Below, piece after piece: positions 42,379 through 50,722 of a stretch of DNA of 64,000 nt. The position numbers were made by a program, and so were the translations under genes. Location: positions 930,001 to 994,000 of the forward strand of contig OY762510.1 of NCBI GenBank assembly GCA_963665935.1, given 5' to 3'. The notes beneath the pieces were generated by a model, which was given only the letters and a program-made list of their open reading frames with translations, did no database searches and had not been told where the DNA came from. Position 1 is the stretch's first letter, and each line of letters starts with the position of its first letter. The DNA comes from Syntrophus sp963665935. GTDB lineage: Bacteria > Desulfobacterota > Syntrophia > Syntrophales > Syntrophaceae.

Positions 42379-43254
42379 TCATGCCGGATCGCAGCCCAGC
42401 GTTTCTGAAACTCTCTCCCATATCTGCCTGACCCGTTCACATGCCTCGGCGCGGGGATCATATTCGAACAGGGTTTTCCCCTGAACCATGGCCTTTGTAA
42501 ACACCGGATCAAAGGGAATTCTTGCCAGGACTTCAATCTTTCTTTCTCCGGCCGTATCTTCAATGACCTGGGTCTCGTCTTTGTTCAGATCAAATTTGTT
42601 GACACAGATCATGGCGGGGATTTTGAAATGTTCGGCCAGCTCCGCTACCCTCATCATGTCATGCTTTCCCGACAAGGTTGGTTCCACAACAATCAGCACG
42701 GCGCTGGCCGCGCTGATGGAAGCGATCACCGGACACCCGATCCCCGGAGGTCCATCCGTTAAAATCAAGTCAAGCTTTTTTGTTTCTGCCAGCTTCCTGG
42801 CCTGCTGCCTTACAACCGTGACCAGCCTTCCGGAATTTTCCTCGGCAATGCCCAGTTTGGCATGGACCATGGGACCGAAGCGGGTATCGGAAATAAACCA
42901 TTCGCCGCAGGTACTCAGGGGAAAATCGATGGCCTTTTCCGGGCAGAAGTAGACGCACACACCGCAGCCCTCGCAATCCATGGGCTCCACCTTGAAATCT
43001 TCATCAATGGCGCCCCAGTTGCAAAGTTCCCGGCAAAGGCCGCATCGCGTACATTTCTCTTGATTGATCACTGCCTTGTGGCCGCCCTGGAAATCGTATC
43101 TTTCAATAATCTCCGGCGACATGAGCAGATGGAGATCGGCGGCATCCACATCGGCATCACAGAGGACCATGCTTTTTGCGAGAGAGGCCAGGGCGGCAGT
43201 CAGGCTGGTTTTGCCCGTCCCGCCTTTCCCGCTTATTACGACCAGTTCTTTCAT
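42379..43254 (-). CDS. MinD-superfamily P-loop ATPase with inserted 2[4Fe-4S] ferredoxin domain (copy B)
   Basis: A 291-residue protein. Deviant Walker A SGKGGTGKTS (about 8-17), DADVDAADLHLL, then an inserted bacterial ferredoxin at ~60-110 (KCTRCGLCRELC and CEGCGVCVYFCPEKAI), and later DGPPGIGCPVIA and NKFDLN. ATG overlaps the stop of copy A by four bases. Such ATPase pairs accompany NifX genes, and a role in Fe-S or metal-cofactor transfer is inferred. An alternative TTG two codons upstream is not favoured. Confidence 0.92.
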   Translation of the reverse strand: MKELVVISGKGGTGKTSLTAALASLAKSMVLCDADVDAADLHLLMSPEIIERYDFQGGHKAVINQEKCTRCGLCRELCNWGAIDEDFKVEPMDCEGCGVCVYFCPEKAIDFPLSTCGEWFISDTRFGPMVHAKLGIAEENSGRLVTVVRQQARKLAETKKLDLILTDGPPGIGCPVIASISAASAVLIVVEPTLSGKHDMMRVAELAEHFKIPAMICVNKFDLNKDETQVIEDTAGERKIEVLARIPFDPVFTKAMVQGKTLFEYDPRAEACERVRQIWERVSETLGCDPA

Positions 43255-44102
43255 GAGCAATTTCCCCGCTTCACCATGGCCTCAATCTGTTGATACAATT
43301 CGAGAAATTTTTCTCTCCACTCGGGCATGCTCTCAACGAGAAGTTCTCCCCGGGAATAGGCCTCGGCAATCCTCCGATCAAAGGGGATTTCCATTAAAAC
43401 GGGTAGAGATTCCTTCCCTGCATATTCCTTCACCTTTTCATCGCCCATATCGGAACGGTTGATCACGAGGCCGCAGGGGATTTCAAGGGCCTTGACCGCC
43501 CCCAGGGCCAGCTTCAGATCATGCAGTCCGAAGGGTGTCGGCTCCGCGACCAGGAGGACAAAATCCGCCCCTTTCATTGCGGCAATAACAGGACAGGAGG
43601 TGCCGGGTGGCGCGTCAATGATCGTCAGTCCATTGCTGCCTTCGTGGGAGCGGACTTTTCGAATGAGTGGGGGAGACATGGCCTCTCCGATCGTTAATGT
43701 CCCGTCTATGAATTCCAGGCCTTTGCTTTGCCCCTTCCTGATCGTCCCCAGTTCCCGATTTTTCCACCGGATGGCGTCTTCAGGACAGACCCGGATGCAC
43801 CCCCCGCAGCTATGACAGAGATGTTCAAAGGTCAGCACCGTCTCGCCCAGGAATACAATCGCCCTGAACTGACAGATCTCCGCACATTTCCCACAGCGGC
43901 TGCATTTTTCTTCATCGATCTCCGGAACAGGGGTCGTCACGGTGCAGGCATCTTCAATAACCGGATCAAGAAACAGATGGGCATTGGGCTCTTCCACATC
44001 ACAGTCCAGGAGACGGACCTTTCCGCTTACCGAGACGGCCAGATTTGTCGCCACGGTCGTTTTTCCCGTTCCTCCCTTACCGCTTGCCACACTGATAATC
44101 AT
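43251..44102 (-). CDS. MinD-superfamily P-loop ATPase with inserted 2[4Fe-4S] ferredoxin domain (copy A)
   Basis: A 283-residue paralogue of copy B: Walker A ASGKGGTGKTT, DCDVEEPNAHLFL, ferredoxin insert KCSRCGKCAEIC and CHSCGGCIRVCPEDAI, then DAPPGTSCPVIAAMKGAD. It is the first gene of the minus-strand unit behind a well-placed sigma54-type promoter at 44141-44156. Together with copy B it likely forms a heterodimer, as P-loop MinD/Mrp ATPases dimerise. Sequence shows no membrane-targeting helix of cell-division MinD. Confidence 0.92.
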   Translation of the reverse strand: MIISVASGKGGTGKTTVATNLAVSVSGKVRLLDCDVEEPNAHLFLDPVIEDACTVTTPVPEIDEEKCSRCGKCAEICQFRAIVFLGETVLTFEHLCHSCGGCIRVCPEDAIRWKNRELGTIRKGQSKGLEFIDGTLTIGEAMSPPLIRKVRSHEGSNGLTIIDAPPGTSCPVIAAMKGADFVLLVAEPTPFGLHDLKLALGAVKALEIPCGLVINRSDMGDEKVKEYAGKESLPVLMEIPFDRRIAEAYSRGELLVESMPEWREKFLELYQQIEAMVKRGNCS

Positions 44103-44140
44103 AATCGATCTCCGTCTTTTTCTTTACGGAGTGCTTAAAG

Positions 44141-44156
44141 AGCATGGATCATGCCA
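44141..44156 (-). promoter_or_regulatory. Sigma54-type -24/-12 promoter of the MinD-NifX unit
   Basis: On the minus strand the sequence is TGGCATGATCCATGCT, with GG and GC separated by ten bases, a close match to the sigma54 consensus. It lies about 40 bases before the copy A start, and 100-165 bases downstream (in the minus sense) of three palindromic activator-like sites. Confidence 0.75.
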
Positions 44157-44257
44157 GTATGGCCATTGAGGTGGGGACATGATATATCTATTTGTTTTAT
44201 TTAGTGAAATCTAAGAAAGAATGCTTTGGGAAGGAATCTGAATGGTTTGCAGATGTC

Positions 44258-44309
44258 TGCAATATTGCAATCCTATGCCTGCAATAATGCAATCATGCAA
44301 TGTTATGCA
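44258..44309 (-). promoter_or_regulatory. Cluster of three TGCA-type palindromes (candidate enhancer)
   Basis: TGCAATATTGCA (44258-44269, perfect palindrome), TGCAATAATGCA (44280-44291) and TGCAATGTTATGCA (44296-44309). The first two start 22 bases apart, two helical turns. Location about 130-180 bases upstream of the inferred start site suits a sigma54 activator enhancer, and the motif resembles those at 35.4 kb. They sit just past the 3' end of the regulator gene itself. Confidence 0.7.
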
Positions 44310-44339
44310 AGGAATCTCCGCTCAGACAAGAAGGGGAAT

Positions 44340-45707
44340 CTACTTATAGCGTCCATCCTGCTTGGGTAGCTCTATATTGAGACGCTTTATCTTCCGCCAG
44401 AGGGTCGCGGGGTGCATGTCCAGTTGGGCTGCGGTGCGTTTCCTGTTCCAATTGTTTTCAGCCAGGGCGTTATAGATATACTCCTTTTCCTTTCCCTTCA
44501 TGGAATTCCGGTTTGAGTTCAGGGAAAGAGATTCAGAATTTTCATGATCGGAGCCTCGGCCCAGATAATCGGGAAGGTGCTTGACACCGATCAGGCTGTT
44601 TCTACAGACCACCATGGCATATTCGATAACATTTTCCAGTTCCCGGATGTTGCCGGGATAATCGTAGGACAGGAGAATCGCCAGGGCCTCAGGCTGAAGG
44701 CCCAGAATGTCCTTCCCCTTGCGGCGGTTCATTTTCCGGATGAAGTGTTCCGACAGCAGGGGGATGTCCTCTTTCCGCACCCTCAGAGGCGGGAGCAGAA
44801 GTTTTACCACGTTGATCCTGTAGTAGAAGTCTTCACGAAAGGCCCCTTCCTTCACGAGCTTCTCCAGATCTTTATTGGTCGCCGCAATGATCCGTACGTC
44901 AACCTTTTCCGATTTGGTCCCTCCAAGGGGCTCGAACATTTTCTCCTGGAGGACGCGGAGGAGCCTGACCTGCATGGCCGGGGAGATATCACCGATCTCA
45001 TCGAGAAACAGGGTGCCGCCATGAGCCAGGGTGATCCGTCCGGGCTTGTCTTTTCTCGCGTCGGTAAAGGCCCCGGCCTTGTATCCAAAGAGTTCCGATT
45101 CGAGGAGGTTATCTGGCAAGGCTCCGCAGTTGATGGTGATCATGGGTCCATCCTTTCTCTGACTCGTGGAATGGATAGCCTTGGCAAACAGCTCCTTCCC
45201 CGTTCCGCTTTCTCCCGCAAGAATCACGGTGGCATCGCTGTCGGACAACTGCTCCACGATGTGGAAAAGACGGTGCATCTCTTTGTTTTTGCTGATTATG
45301 TCATGAAAGGACTGACGGTTATAGAGCTCCTTCTGCAGTTCCTCCACCAGACTGAGATCCCGAAAAGTCTCAACCCCACCGATGACTTGATTTTTTCTAT
45401 TTTTGAGAAGGGCGGTGGAGATGCTGATGGGCACGTGCTCTCCCTGCGAATTCACGATGGAGATGGATTGGTTGACAACAGGCTGTCCGGTCTTGACGGT
45501 ATGCCGGAGGGAGCACTGGTCATCGCAAATACTGGCCCGGAAAACCTCCCGGCATTGCCTCCCCATGGCCTCTTTCCTGGTTATACCGGTAATTTTCTCC
45601 GCGGCGCGGTTAAAGGAGGTGATCCTCCATTCGGAATCTACGGTAAAAACGCCGTCGGCTATGCTGTCCAGAATGATCTGCGTCTGATTCTCAGGTTCTC
45701 TCTTCAT
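44340..45707 (-). CDS. Sigma54-dependent transcriptional activator with PAS domain (copy 2)
   Basis: A 455-residue paralogue of the 29025 protein, equal in length. PAS domain ~10-120 with C52, C61 and C65 (C-x8-C-x3-C), AAA+ domain with GESGTGKE (165-172), GAFTDA (212-217) in place of GAFTGA, LFLDEIGD, and a Fis-like C-terminus (RTAAQLDMHPATLWRKI). It lies directly upstream of the MinD-NifX unit with the enhancer-like sites between, so it is the prime candidate regulator of that unit. A plus-strand frame over the same region is an antisense shadow. Confidence 0.92.
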   Translation of the reverse strand: MKREPENQTQIILDSIADGVFTVDSEWRITSFNRAAEKITGITRKEAMGRQCREVFRASICDDQCSLRHTVKTGQPVVNQSISIVNSQGEHVPISISTALLKNRKNQVIGGVETFRDLSLVEELQKELYNRQSFHDIISKNKEMHRLFHIVEQLSDSDATVILAGESGTGKELFAKAIHSTSQRKDGPMITINCGALPDNLLESELFGYKAGAFTDARKDKPGRITLAHGGTLFLDEIGDISPAMQVRLLRVLQEKMFEPLGGTKSEKVDVRIIAATNKDLEKLVKEGAFREDFYYRINVVKLLLPPLRVRKEDIPLLSEHFIRKMNRRKGKDILGLQPEALAILLSYDYPGNIRELENVIEYAMVVCRNSLIGVKHLPDYLGRGSDHENSESLSLNSNRNSMKGKEKEYIYNALAENNWNRKRTAAQLDMHPATLWRKIKRLNIELPKQDGRYK

Positions 45708-46037
45708 CTCATCAACGCCATCTCTAAGTGGAGTTGCCTATTTCAATACTTCAACTGTAAAAGAAAAGTAAAGGAAATCGAGAAGCTAAAAAAAAATTCA
45801 AGCCTTGGATCTAGCCGATCCTTCATGAATCAAATCGAAAGACAAAGGGAGAGAACGAGAAAGACCGACAAAAATGTCGAAACGGTCACAACAGGCGGCC
45901 AATCCTCAACATCGTGTAATGACAGGATACCCTCTTATTGAAACGCGTTTTTTTCGACAGATCTTGCCTGTCGCCATAATCCGGCAGAGAAACAAATTAT
46001 CAAATATCATCAACAGGTTAGATCGCCTCCCGATGCT
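45708..46037. other. Intergenic region between divergent genes
   Basis: No gene is seen in these 330 bases. An A-rich stretch at 45740-45800 lies upstream of the regulator gene and could hold its promoter, but no -35/-10 pair is convincing. The plus-strand frame at 45874-46077 has no family resemblance. Confidence 0.4.
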
Positions 46038-46053
46038 TGGCATTAATCCTGCT
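46038..46053 (+). promoter_or_regulatory. Sigma54-type -24/-12 promoter
   Basis: TGGCATTAATCCTGCT has GG (46039-46040) and GC (46051-46052) ten bases apart. Transcription would start near 46064 and run into the LtaS-like gene at 46201. The leader contains a small hairpin AGGGGGA-GCAA-TCCCCCT (46126-46143). Confidence 0.6.
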
Positions 46054-46200
46054 CACAGAAGCGCAAGAAGAACATAATTCGGGCGGTAGACACGGGCATG
46101 TCGAACCGAATGGCGACCCAAAACCAGGGGGAGCAATCCCCCTCTCCTCCTTCCCCCAAAATTCCCCCTCTTCTACAAACTTTTAAGGAAGCAACATCGC

Positions 46201-48258
46201 ATGGCTAAATATTCTGGAATATTGTCTTTTCAACACTTTATCCGGTTGCAGAAGAGACTGGGCGGGATTCTGCTGTTTCTTATGCTTTTTCTCGGGGTTT
46301 CATTTGCCACTCGAGTCGTCCTGCTGGTCAAGGCGGCTTCGAATGTGTCCTTGGACTTGAGCCTACCGGCGGCGTTCAGCTGGGGGCTTCTTTATGATAT
46401 CGGCGCCGCCTGCTGGTTTTCGCTTCCCCTCATTGTCCTGCTGACGATCTTGCCGGAGCGTTTTTTCGAACGTCCCGCGGGTCGATTCGCAGCGCATCTT
46501 GCCGTCTTCCCGATGATCTTCCTGATGTTCTTCGGATTGGCGGCGGAATGGGTTTTCTGGGATGAATTCGGGGCCCGGTTCAATTTCATTGCCGTCGACT
46601 ATCTGGTCTATACCCACGAGGTTGTCGACAACATCATCGAGTCTTATCCCCTCCCGTTTCTCCTCACTTTGATCGCCCTTCTCTCCCTGATCGTTCAGGG
46701 CATCATCTGGAAAGCAGGAATTATGGGATTGTGGTTTTCAGCGGCAGCGGAAAAGGTCGGCCCCCGTTGCAAAGCCGGTGCGCTCTGGTGCCTGGGGGTC
46801 ATCTCCATGGGATTGATGATCCAGTCGAACTGGCTTCCATCTTTTGAGAATAACTACAACCGGGAATTGGGCAAGAATGGGGTCTGGTCTCTCTTTGCTG
46901 CATTCAAGGACAATGAGCTGGACTTCAAACAATTTTTCCCGTCGATTCCCAATGGCCAGGCCTTTCAGAGGATGAAGGCGGAGATCGTGGAAGACGGCTC
47001 AATCCTCTTGAGACCCGGCGCACGAGACACTTTGAGGTTCTACTCCCATGCCGGACCGGAGCTGAAACTCAACGTCATTCAGATTACGGTGGAAAGCCTG
47101 AGCGAGGAATTTCTTCATGGCCACGGGAAATACGGGAACCTGACGCCGAACCTGTCGGCTCTCGAACCCAAGAGCCTTGTTTTCGACAATTTTTACGCAA
47201 CCGGAACCCGCACCGACCGGGGAATGGAAGCCCTGGCCTTATCGCTGCCTCCGACACCGGGCCGCTCTCTGATCAAGCGCCCTAACAATGAAGGATTGTT
47301 CACCCTCGGGTCCCTGTTTCGGGCAAAAGGCTATGATACGGCATTTCTCTACGGCGGCTATGGCTACTTCGACAACATGAACCACTTTTTCGGAAACAAC
47401 GGCTACCGGGTCATCGACCGCAACAGTGTCAGCCGTAATGATGTCACCTTCGCCAACGTCTGGGGAGCCTGTGACGAAGACCTCTATCGCTGGACGCTGC
47501 GGGAAGCGGATGCTTCCGCTAAGCCCGACGGCAGACCTTTTCACTTTTTCGTCATGACCACCTCGAATCACCGCCCCTTCACCTACCCGCAGGGGAAGAT
47601 CGATCTGCCTCCCAAGGTTTCGGATCGTCGCGGCGGGGTCAAGTACTCCGACTATGCCATCGGCCAGTTTCTCCGGGAGGCCGCCAAAAGACCCTGGTTT
47701 AAGAATACCGTTTTCGTCATCGTGGCGGACCATTGTGCATCCAGTGCAGGAAAGGCCGAATTACCCGTGGAAAACTACCACATTCCCTTGATCATCTACA
47801 CCCCTGGAGGACAGCTTCCCACCGGGCATGTGAAAACGATCGCCAGTCAGATGGACTTTGCGCCCACCCTGCTCGGCCTGCTCAACTGGAGTTATCCGAG
47901 CCGATTTTTCGGCCACGATGTTCTCGCCATTGATCCTGAAGAGGGACACGCCCTCATCGGCAACTATCAGAAGCTGGGGCATATCGAAGACGGGAATTTC
48001 GTCATCCTGAAGCCTGTTCACAAGACCGTTTCCTATCATTACGATTTCGTGACCGGCTTAACGAAAACCGCACCGCTGGAAAAGGACTCCTGGAGAGAGG
48101 CCATCAGCCACTACCAGGTGGCGAGCTATCTATACAGACATGACCTTTACCACGCCCTGACCCCTGAAGAATTTCATCGATACATGAAGGAGGGAAACGA
48201 AATCGCCAGAAAGAAAACTTTAAGGTTAAACAGGATCTTGCCCCACACACTCCTTTAA
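46201..48258 (+). CDS. LtaS-like membrane phosphoglycerol transferase / sulfatase-family protein
   Basis: A 685-residue protein. Five predicted membrane helices occupy residues ~18-190, followed by a sulfatase-fold domain (PF00884) from about 290. Metal and catalytic residues visible are E in ITVESLSEEF, T in YATGTRTDRGMEA (nucleophile), and D-H in VIVADHCASS. Such enzymes transfer phosphoglycerol or phosphoethanolamine to envelope glycans in Gram-negative bacteria. Monocistronic between the regulator and aguB. GGAAG precedes the ATG. Target unknown. Confidence 0.9.
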   Translation: MAKYSGILSFQHFIRLQKRLGGILLFLMLFLGVSFATRVVLLVKAASNVSLDLSLPAAFSWGLLYDIGAACWFSLPLIVLLTILPERFFERPAGRFAAHLAVFPMIFLMFFGLAAEWVFWDEFGARFNFIAVDYLVYTHEVVDNIIESYPLPFLLTLIALLSLIVQGIIWKAGIMGLWFSAAAEKVGPRCKAGALWCLGVISMGLMIQSNWLPSFENNYNRELGKNGVWSLFAAFKDNELDFKQFFPSIPNGQAFQRMKAEIVEDGSILLRPGARDTLRFYSHAGPELKLNVIQITVESLSEEFLHGHGKYGNLTPNLSALEPKSLVFDNFYATGTRTDRGMEALALSLPPTPGRSLIKRPNNEGLFTLGSLFRAKGYDTAFLYGGYGYFDNMNHFFGNNGYRVIDRNSVSRNDVTFANVWGACDEDLYRWTLREADASAKPDGRPFHFFVMTTSNHRPFTYPQGKIDLPPKVSDRRGGVKYSDYAIGQFLREAAKRPWFKNTVFVIVADHCASSAGKAELPVENYHIPLIIYTPGGQLPTGHVKTIASQMDFAPTLLGLLNWSYPSRFFGHDVLAIDPEEGHALIGNYQKLGHIEDGNFVILKPVHKTVSYHYDFVTGLTKTAPLEKDSWREAISHYQVASYLYRHDLYHALTPEEFHRYMKEGNEIARKKTLRLNRILPHTLL

Positions 48259-48545
48259 GGAGCGCCCCAGAACGGAGAGGAATACAAAATGACAGGCGTG
48301 AAATCCAAGCTCCCCATTTGATCCGTATCTATATCGTGATTTTCTTCCCACTCATACATTAATATCCCTGTCTGGTCCTTTAACGGTCAATCGAAAAATA
48401 ACCCTTAAAAATCTCTAACTTGCGTCGTAGGAAAAGAAGATATGGCCTAAACAGGCAGGCAATGATGGTTGACAAGGGGGCAGCCGGTATGTATATCGAG
48501 GCACATTCAGACAAATTCTCAACCGGCGGGAGATGAGGAATCGGG

Positions 48546-49421
48546 ATGAACGAAAAAGAACGGAAGGTCTCAGTCGGCCTGATCCAGACGGCCTGCGGAC
48601 CGGACAGGGAGAAGAACCTGGCCGTCGCGCTGGAAAAAGCGGAGATCGCCGCCGGGCAGGGGGCGCAGATCCTCTGTTTCCAGGAACTTTTTACGTCCCT
48701 TTATTTCTGCGATCAAGAAAGCTATGACCGTTTCCAATGGGCTGAACCCCTCCCTGGACCAACCACCGAACGCCTGCAGGAACTGGCCCGGAAACGGGAT
48801 GTGGTCATTGTCGCCTCACTCTTCGAGAAACGGGCCGAAGGCCTCTATCACAATACCGTTGCCGTCATTGACGCGGGAGGGAAATACCTGGGGAAATACC
48901 GCAAGATGCACATTCCTGACGATCCCGGCTACTATGAAAAATTCTACTTTGCGCAGGGTGATCTGGGATTTCGCGTCTTTTCGACCCGCTATGCCCGGAT
49001 CGGGACGCTTATCTGCTGGGACCAGTGGTATCCCGAAGCAGCCCGGATTTCCGCCCTGATGGGCGCGGAAATTCTCTTCTATCCCACGGCGATCGGCTGG
49101 GCGACATCCCAGGATCAGGAAACCAACCGGGAGCAGTTCGACGCCTGGCAGACCATCCAGCGTGGGCATGCCATCGCCAACGGGGTTCACGTCGTCGCGG
49201 TGAACCGCACGGGCCGGGAGGGAGAGATGGCGTTCTGGGGCGGCTCCTTCGTTTCCAACCCTTTCGGGACGGTGCTCTGGCAGGCCCCCCATACGGAAGA
49301 GGCCGTGCATGTCCAGGAAATCGATCTTTCCCTGACCGGCTTTTACCGGACCCACTGGCCGTTCCTGCGCGACCGGCGGATCGACGCCTACGGGGACCTT
49401 TCAAAACGTTTCCTTGACTAA
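48546..49421 (+). CDS. aguB: N-carbamoylputrescine amidase
   Basis: A 291-residue nitrilase-superfamily enzyme with the catalytic triad: Glu in CFQELFTSLYFC, Lys in KYRKMHIPDDPGYYEK, and Cys in TLICWDQWYPEAARI. The EKFYF and WDQWYPE motifs are typical of AguB. It hydrolyses N-carbamoylputrescine to putrescine, CO2 and ammonia. aguA is 15 bases downstream, so the two are co-transcribed. The start at 48546 follows GGAGATGAGG. The 287-base gap before it shows no gene. Confidence 0.93.
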   Translation: MNEKERKVSVGLIQTACGPDREKNLAVALEKAEIAAGQGAQILCFQELFTSLYFCDQESYDRFQWAEPLPGPTTERLQELARKRDVVIVASLFEKRAEGLYHNTVAVIDAGGKYLGKYRKMHIPDDPGYYEKFYFAQGDLGFRVFSTRYARIGTLICWDQWYPEAARISALMGAEILFYPTAIGWATSQDQETNREQFDAWQTIQRGHAIANGVHVVAVNRTGREGEMAFWGGSFVSNPFGTVLWQAPHTEEAVHVQEIDLSLTGFYRTHWPFLRDRRIDAYGDLSKRFLD

Positions 49422-49436
49422 ATCTTCCCTTACCCT

Positions 49437-50489
49437 ATGAAAACACCGAAAGACCTGGGTTTTTATTTTCCGCCCGAATGGCATCGACACGCCGCCACGT
49501 GGTTGAGTTATCCCCATAACGAGGCTTCCTGGCCGGGAAAGATCGCGACGATTTTTCCCTCGTACCATTCGTTCATCAAAGAAATCAGCCGCGGGGAGAG
49601 GGTCAACATCAACGTGATCGACGAGGCCATGGGCCGGCAGGTCCGGGAGGAACTGGAAAAGATCGGCGTCGACCTGACGCGGATCGCTCTCTATATCCAT
49701 CCCACCAATGACGCCTGGTGCCGGGATCACGGTCCGGCCTTTCTCATCGCTGAACGCCCGGACCTCAAACCGGTAAAGGTCATCGTCAACTGGGAGTACA
49801 ACGCCTGGGGAAACAAATATCCCCACGATCTGGACAATACAATCCCCCGGCGGATTGCCTCGCTCCTCGATCTTCCGGTGTTCAGCCCCGGAATTGTCAT
49901 GGAAGGAGGGTCCGTGGATTTCAACGGCGCGGGAACGGTGCTCACGACAACCGCCTGCCTGCTGCACGAAAACCGCAATCCCGGGTTGAACCAGCAGCAG
50001 ATTGAACAGGCCCTGCGGGACTTTTACGGGGTGGAGCAGGTGCTCTGGCTGGGCGAAGGGATCGAAGGGGATGACACCAACGGCCACATCGACGACATGA
50101 CCCGGTTTGTGTCAACCGATACGGTGATCACCATGGTGGAGCCCAACCGGCAGGACGCCAACCATGCTCCCCTGCGGGAGAATCTGAAAGCCCTCAAGAA
50201 GATGCGGCTCCTCGACGGCAAGGCCTTGAATATCGTCGAAATCCCCATGCCGGACCCGGTCTTTTACGACAGTCAGCGCCTGCCGGCTTCTTATGCCAAT
50301 TTCTATATCTGCAATGCTGCCGTGCTGGTCCCCACCTTCCGGTGCCCCAAGGATCAACTGGCTATCGATCTGCTCGGCCGATGCTTTCCCGACCGTCCGG
50401 TTATCGGCATCGACTCCGTGGAAATCATCTGGGGCTTGGGAAGCTGGCACTGCCTCAGCCAGCAGGAACCGGAAAACCCCCTTTCCTGA
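49437..50489 (+). CDS. aguA: Agmatine deiminase
   Basis: A 350-residue peptidyl-arginine-deiminase-family enzyme (PF04371). Features are DAWCRDHGPAFL (about 98-109), GGSVDFNGAGTVLTTTACLL, GDDTNGHIDDMTRFV and the catalytic Cys near the end in GLGSWHCLSQQEP. It converts agmatine to N-carbamoylputrescine and ammonia. With aguB and the pyruvoyl arginine decarboxylase at 37915 it completes a putrescine route. The final GGGGIHCITQQQP-like motif is slightly changed (GLGSWHC) but keeps the nucleophile. Confidence 0.94.
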   Translation: MKTPKDLGFYFPPEWHRHAATWLSYPHNEASWPGKIATIFPSYHSFIKEISRGERVNINVIDEAMGRQVREELEKIGVDLTRIALYIHPTNDAWCRDHGPAFLIAERPDLKPVKVIVNWEYNAWGNKYPHDLDNTIPRRIASLLDLPVFSPGIVMEGGSVDFNGAGTVLTTTACLLHENRNPGLNQQQIEQALRDFYGVEQVLWLGEGIEGDDTNGHIDDMTRFVSTDTVITMVEPNRQDANHAPLRENLKALKKMRLLDGKALNIVEIPMPDPVFYDSQRLPASYANFYICNAAVLVPTFRCPKDQLAIDLLGRCFPDRPVIGIDSVEIIWGLGSWHCLSQQEPENPLS

Positions 50490-50722
50490 AAGCAGGACCT
50501 CCCCCTTTGATCAACTATTAAACGCTTTTCTTATTGTTACTTCACGGAATTTATCCTATTATGTACTTCAATCTGGGAAGTGCGCCTTTATTATTAAACC
50601 AAACGATCTCTATGCTTTTTTCTTGATATGTAATTTGCTGCCGTCCAGCACGCTGTTGAAAGAAATATCCAGCCGGAGAGATTTCCCGCGGGATTTCAGG
50701 CCATCCTACTAAGGAGAACCGC

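Noticed and set aside
44544..45941. Plus-strand 465-codon frame over the sigma54 activator gene
   Set aside because: Antisense shadow of a gene with complete PAS, AAA+ and HTH motifs.
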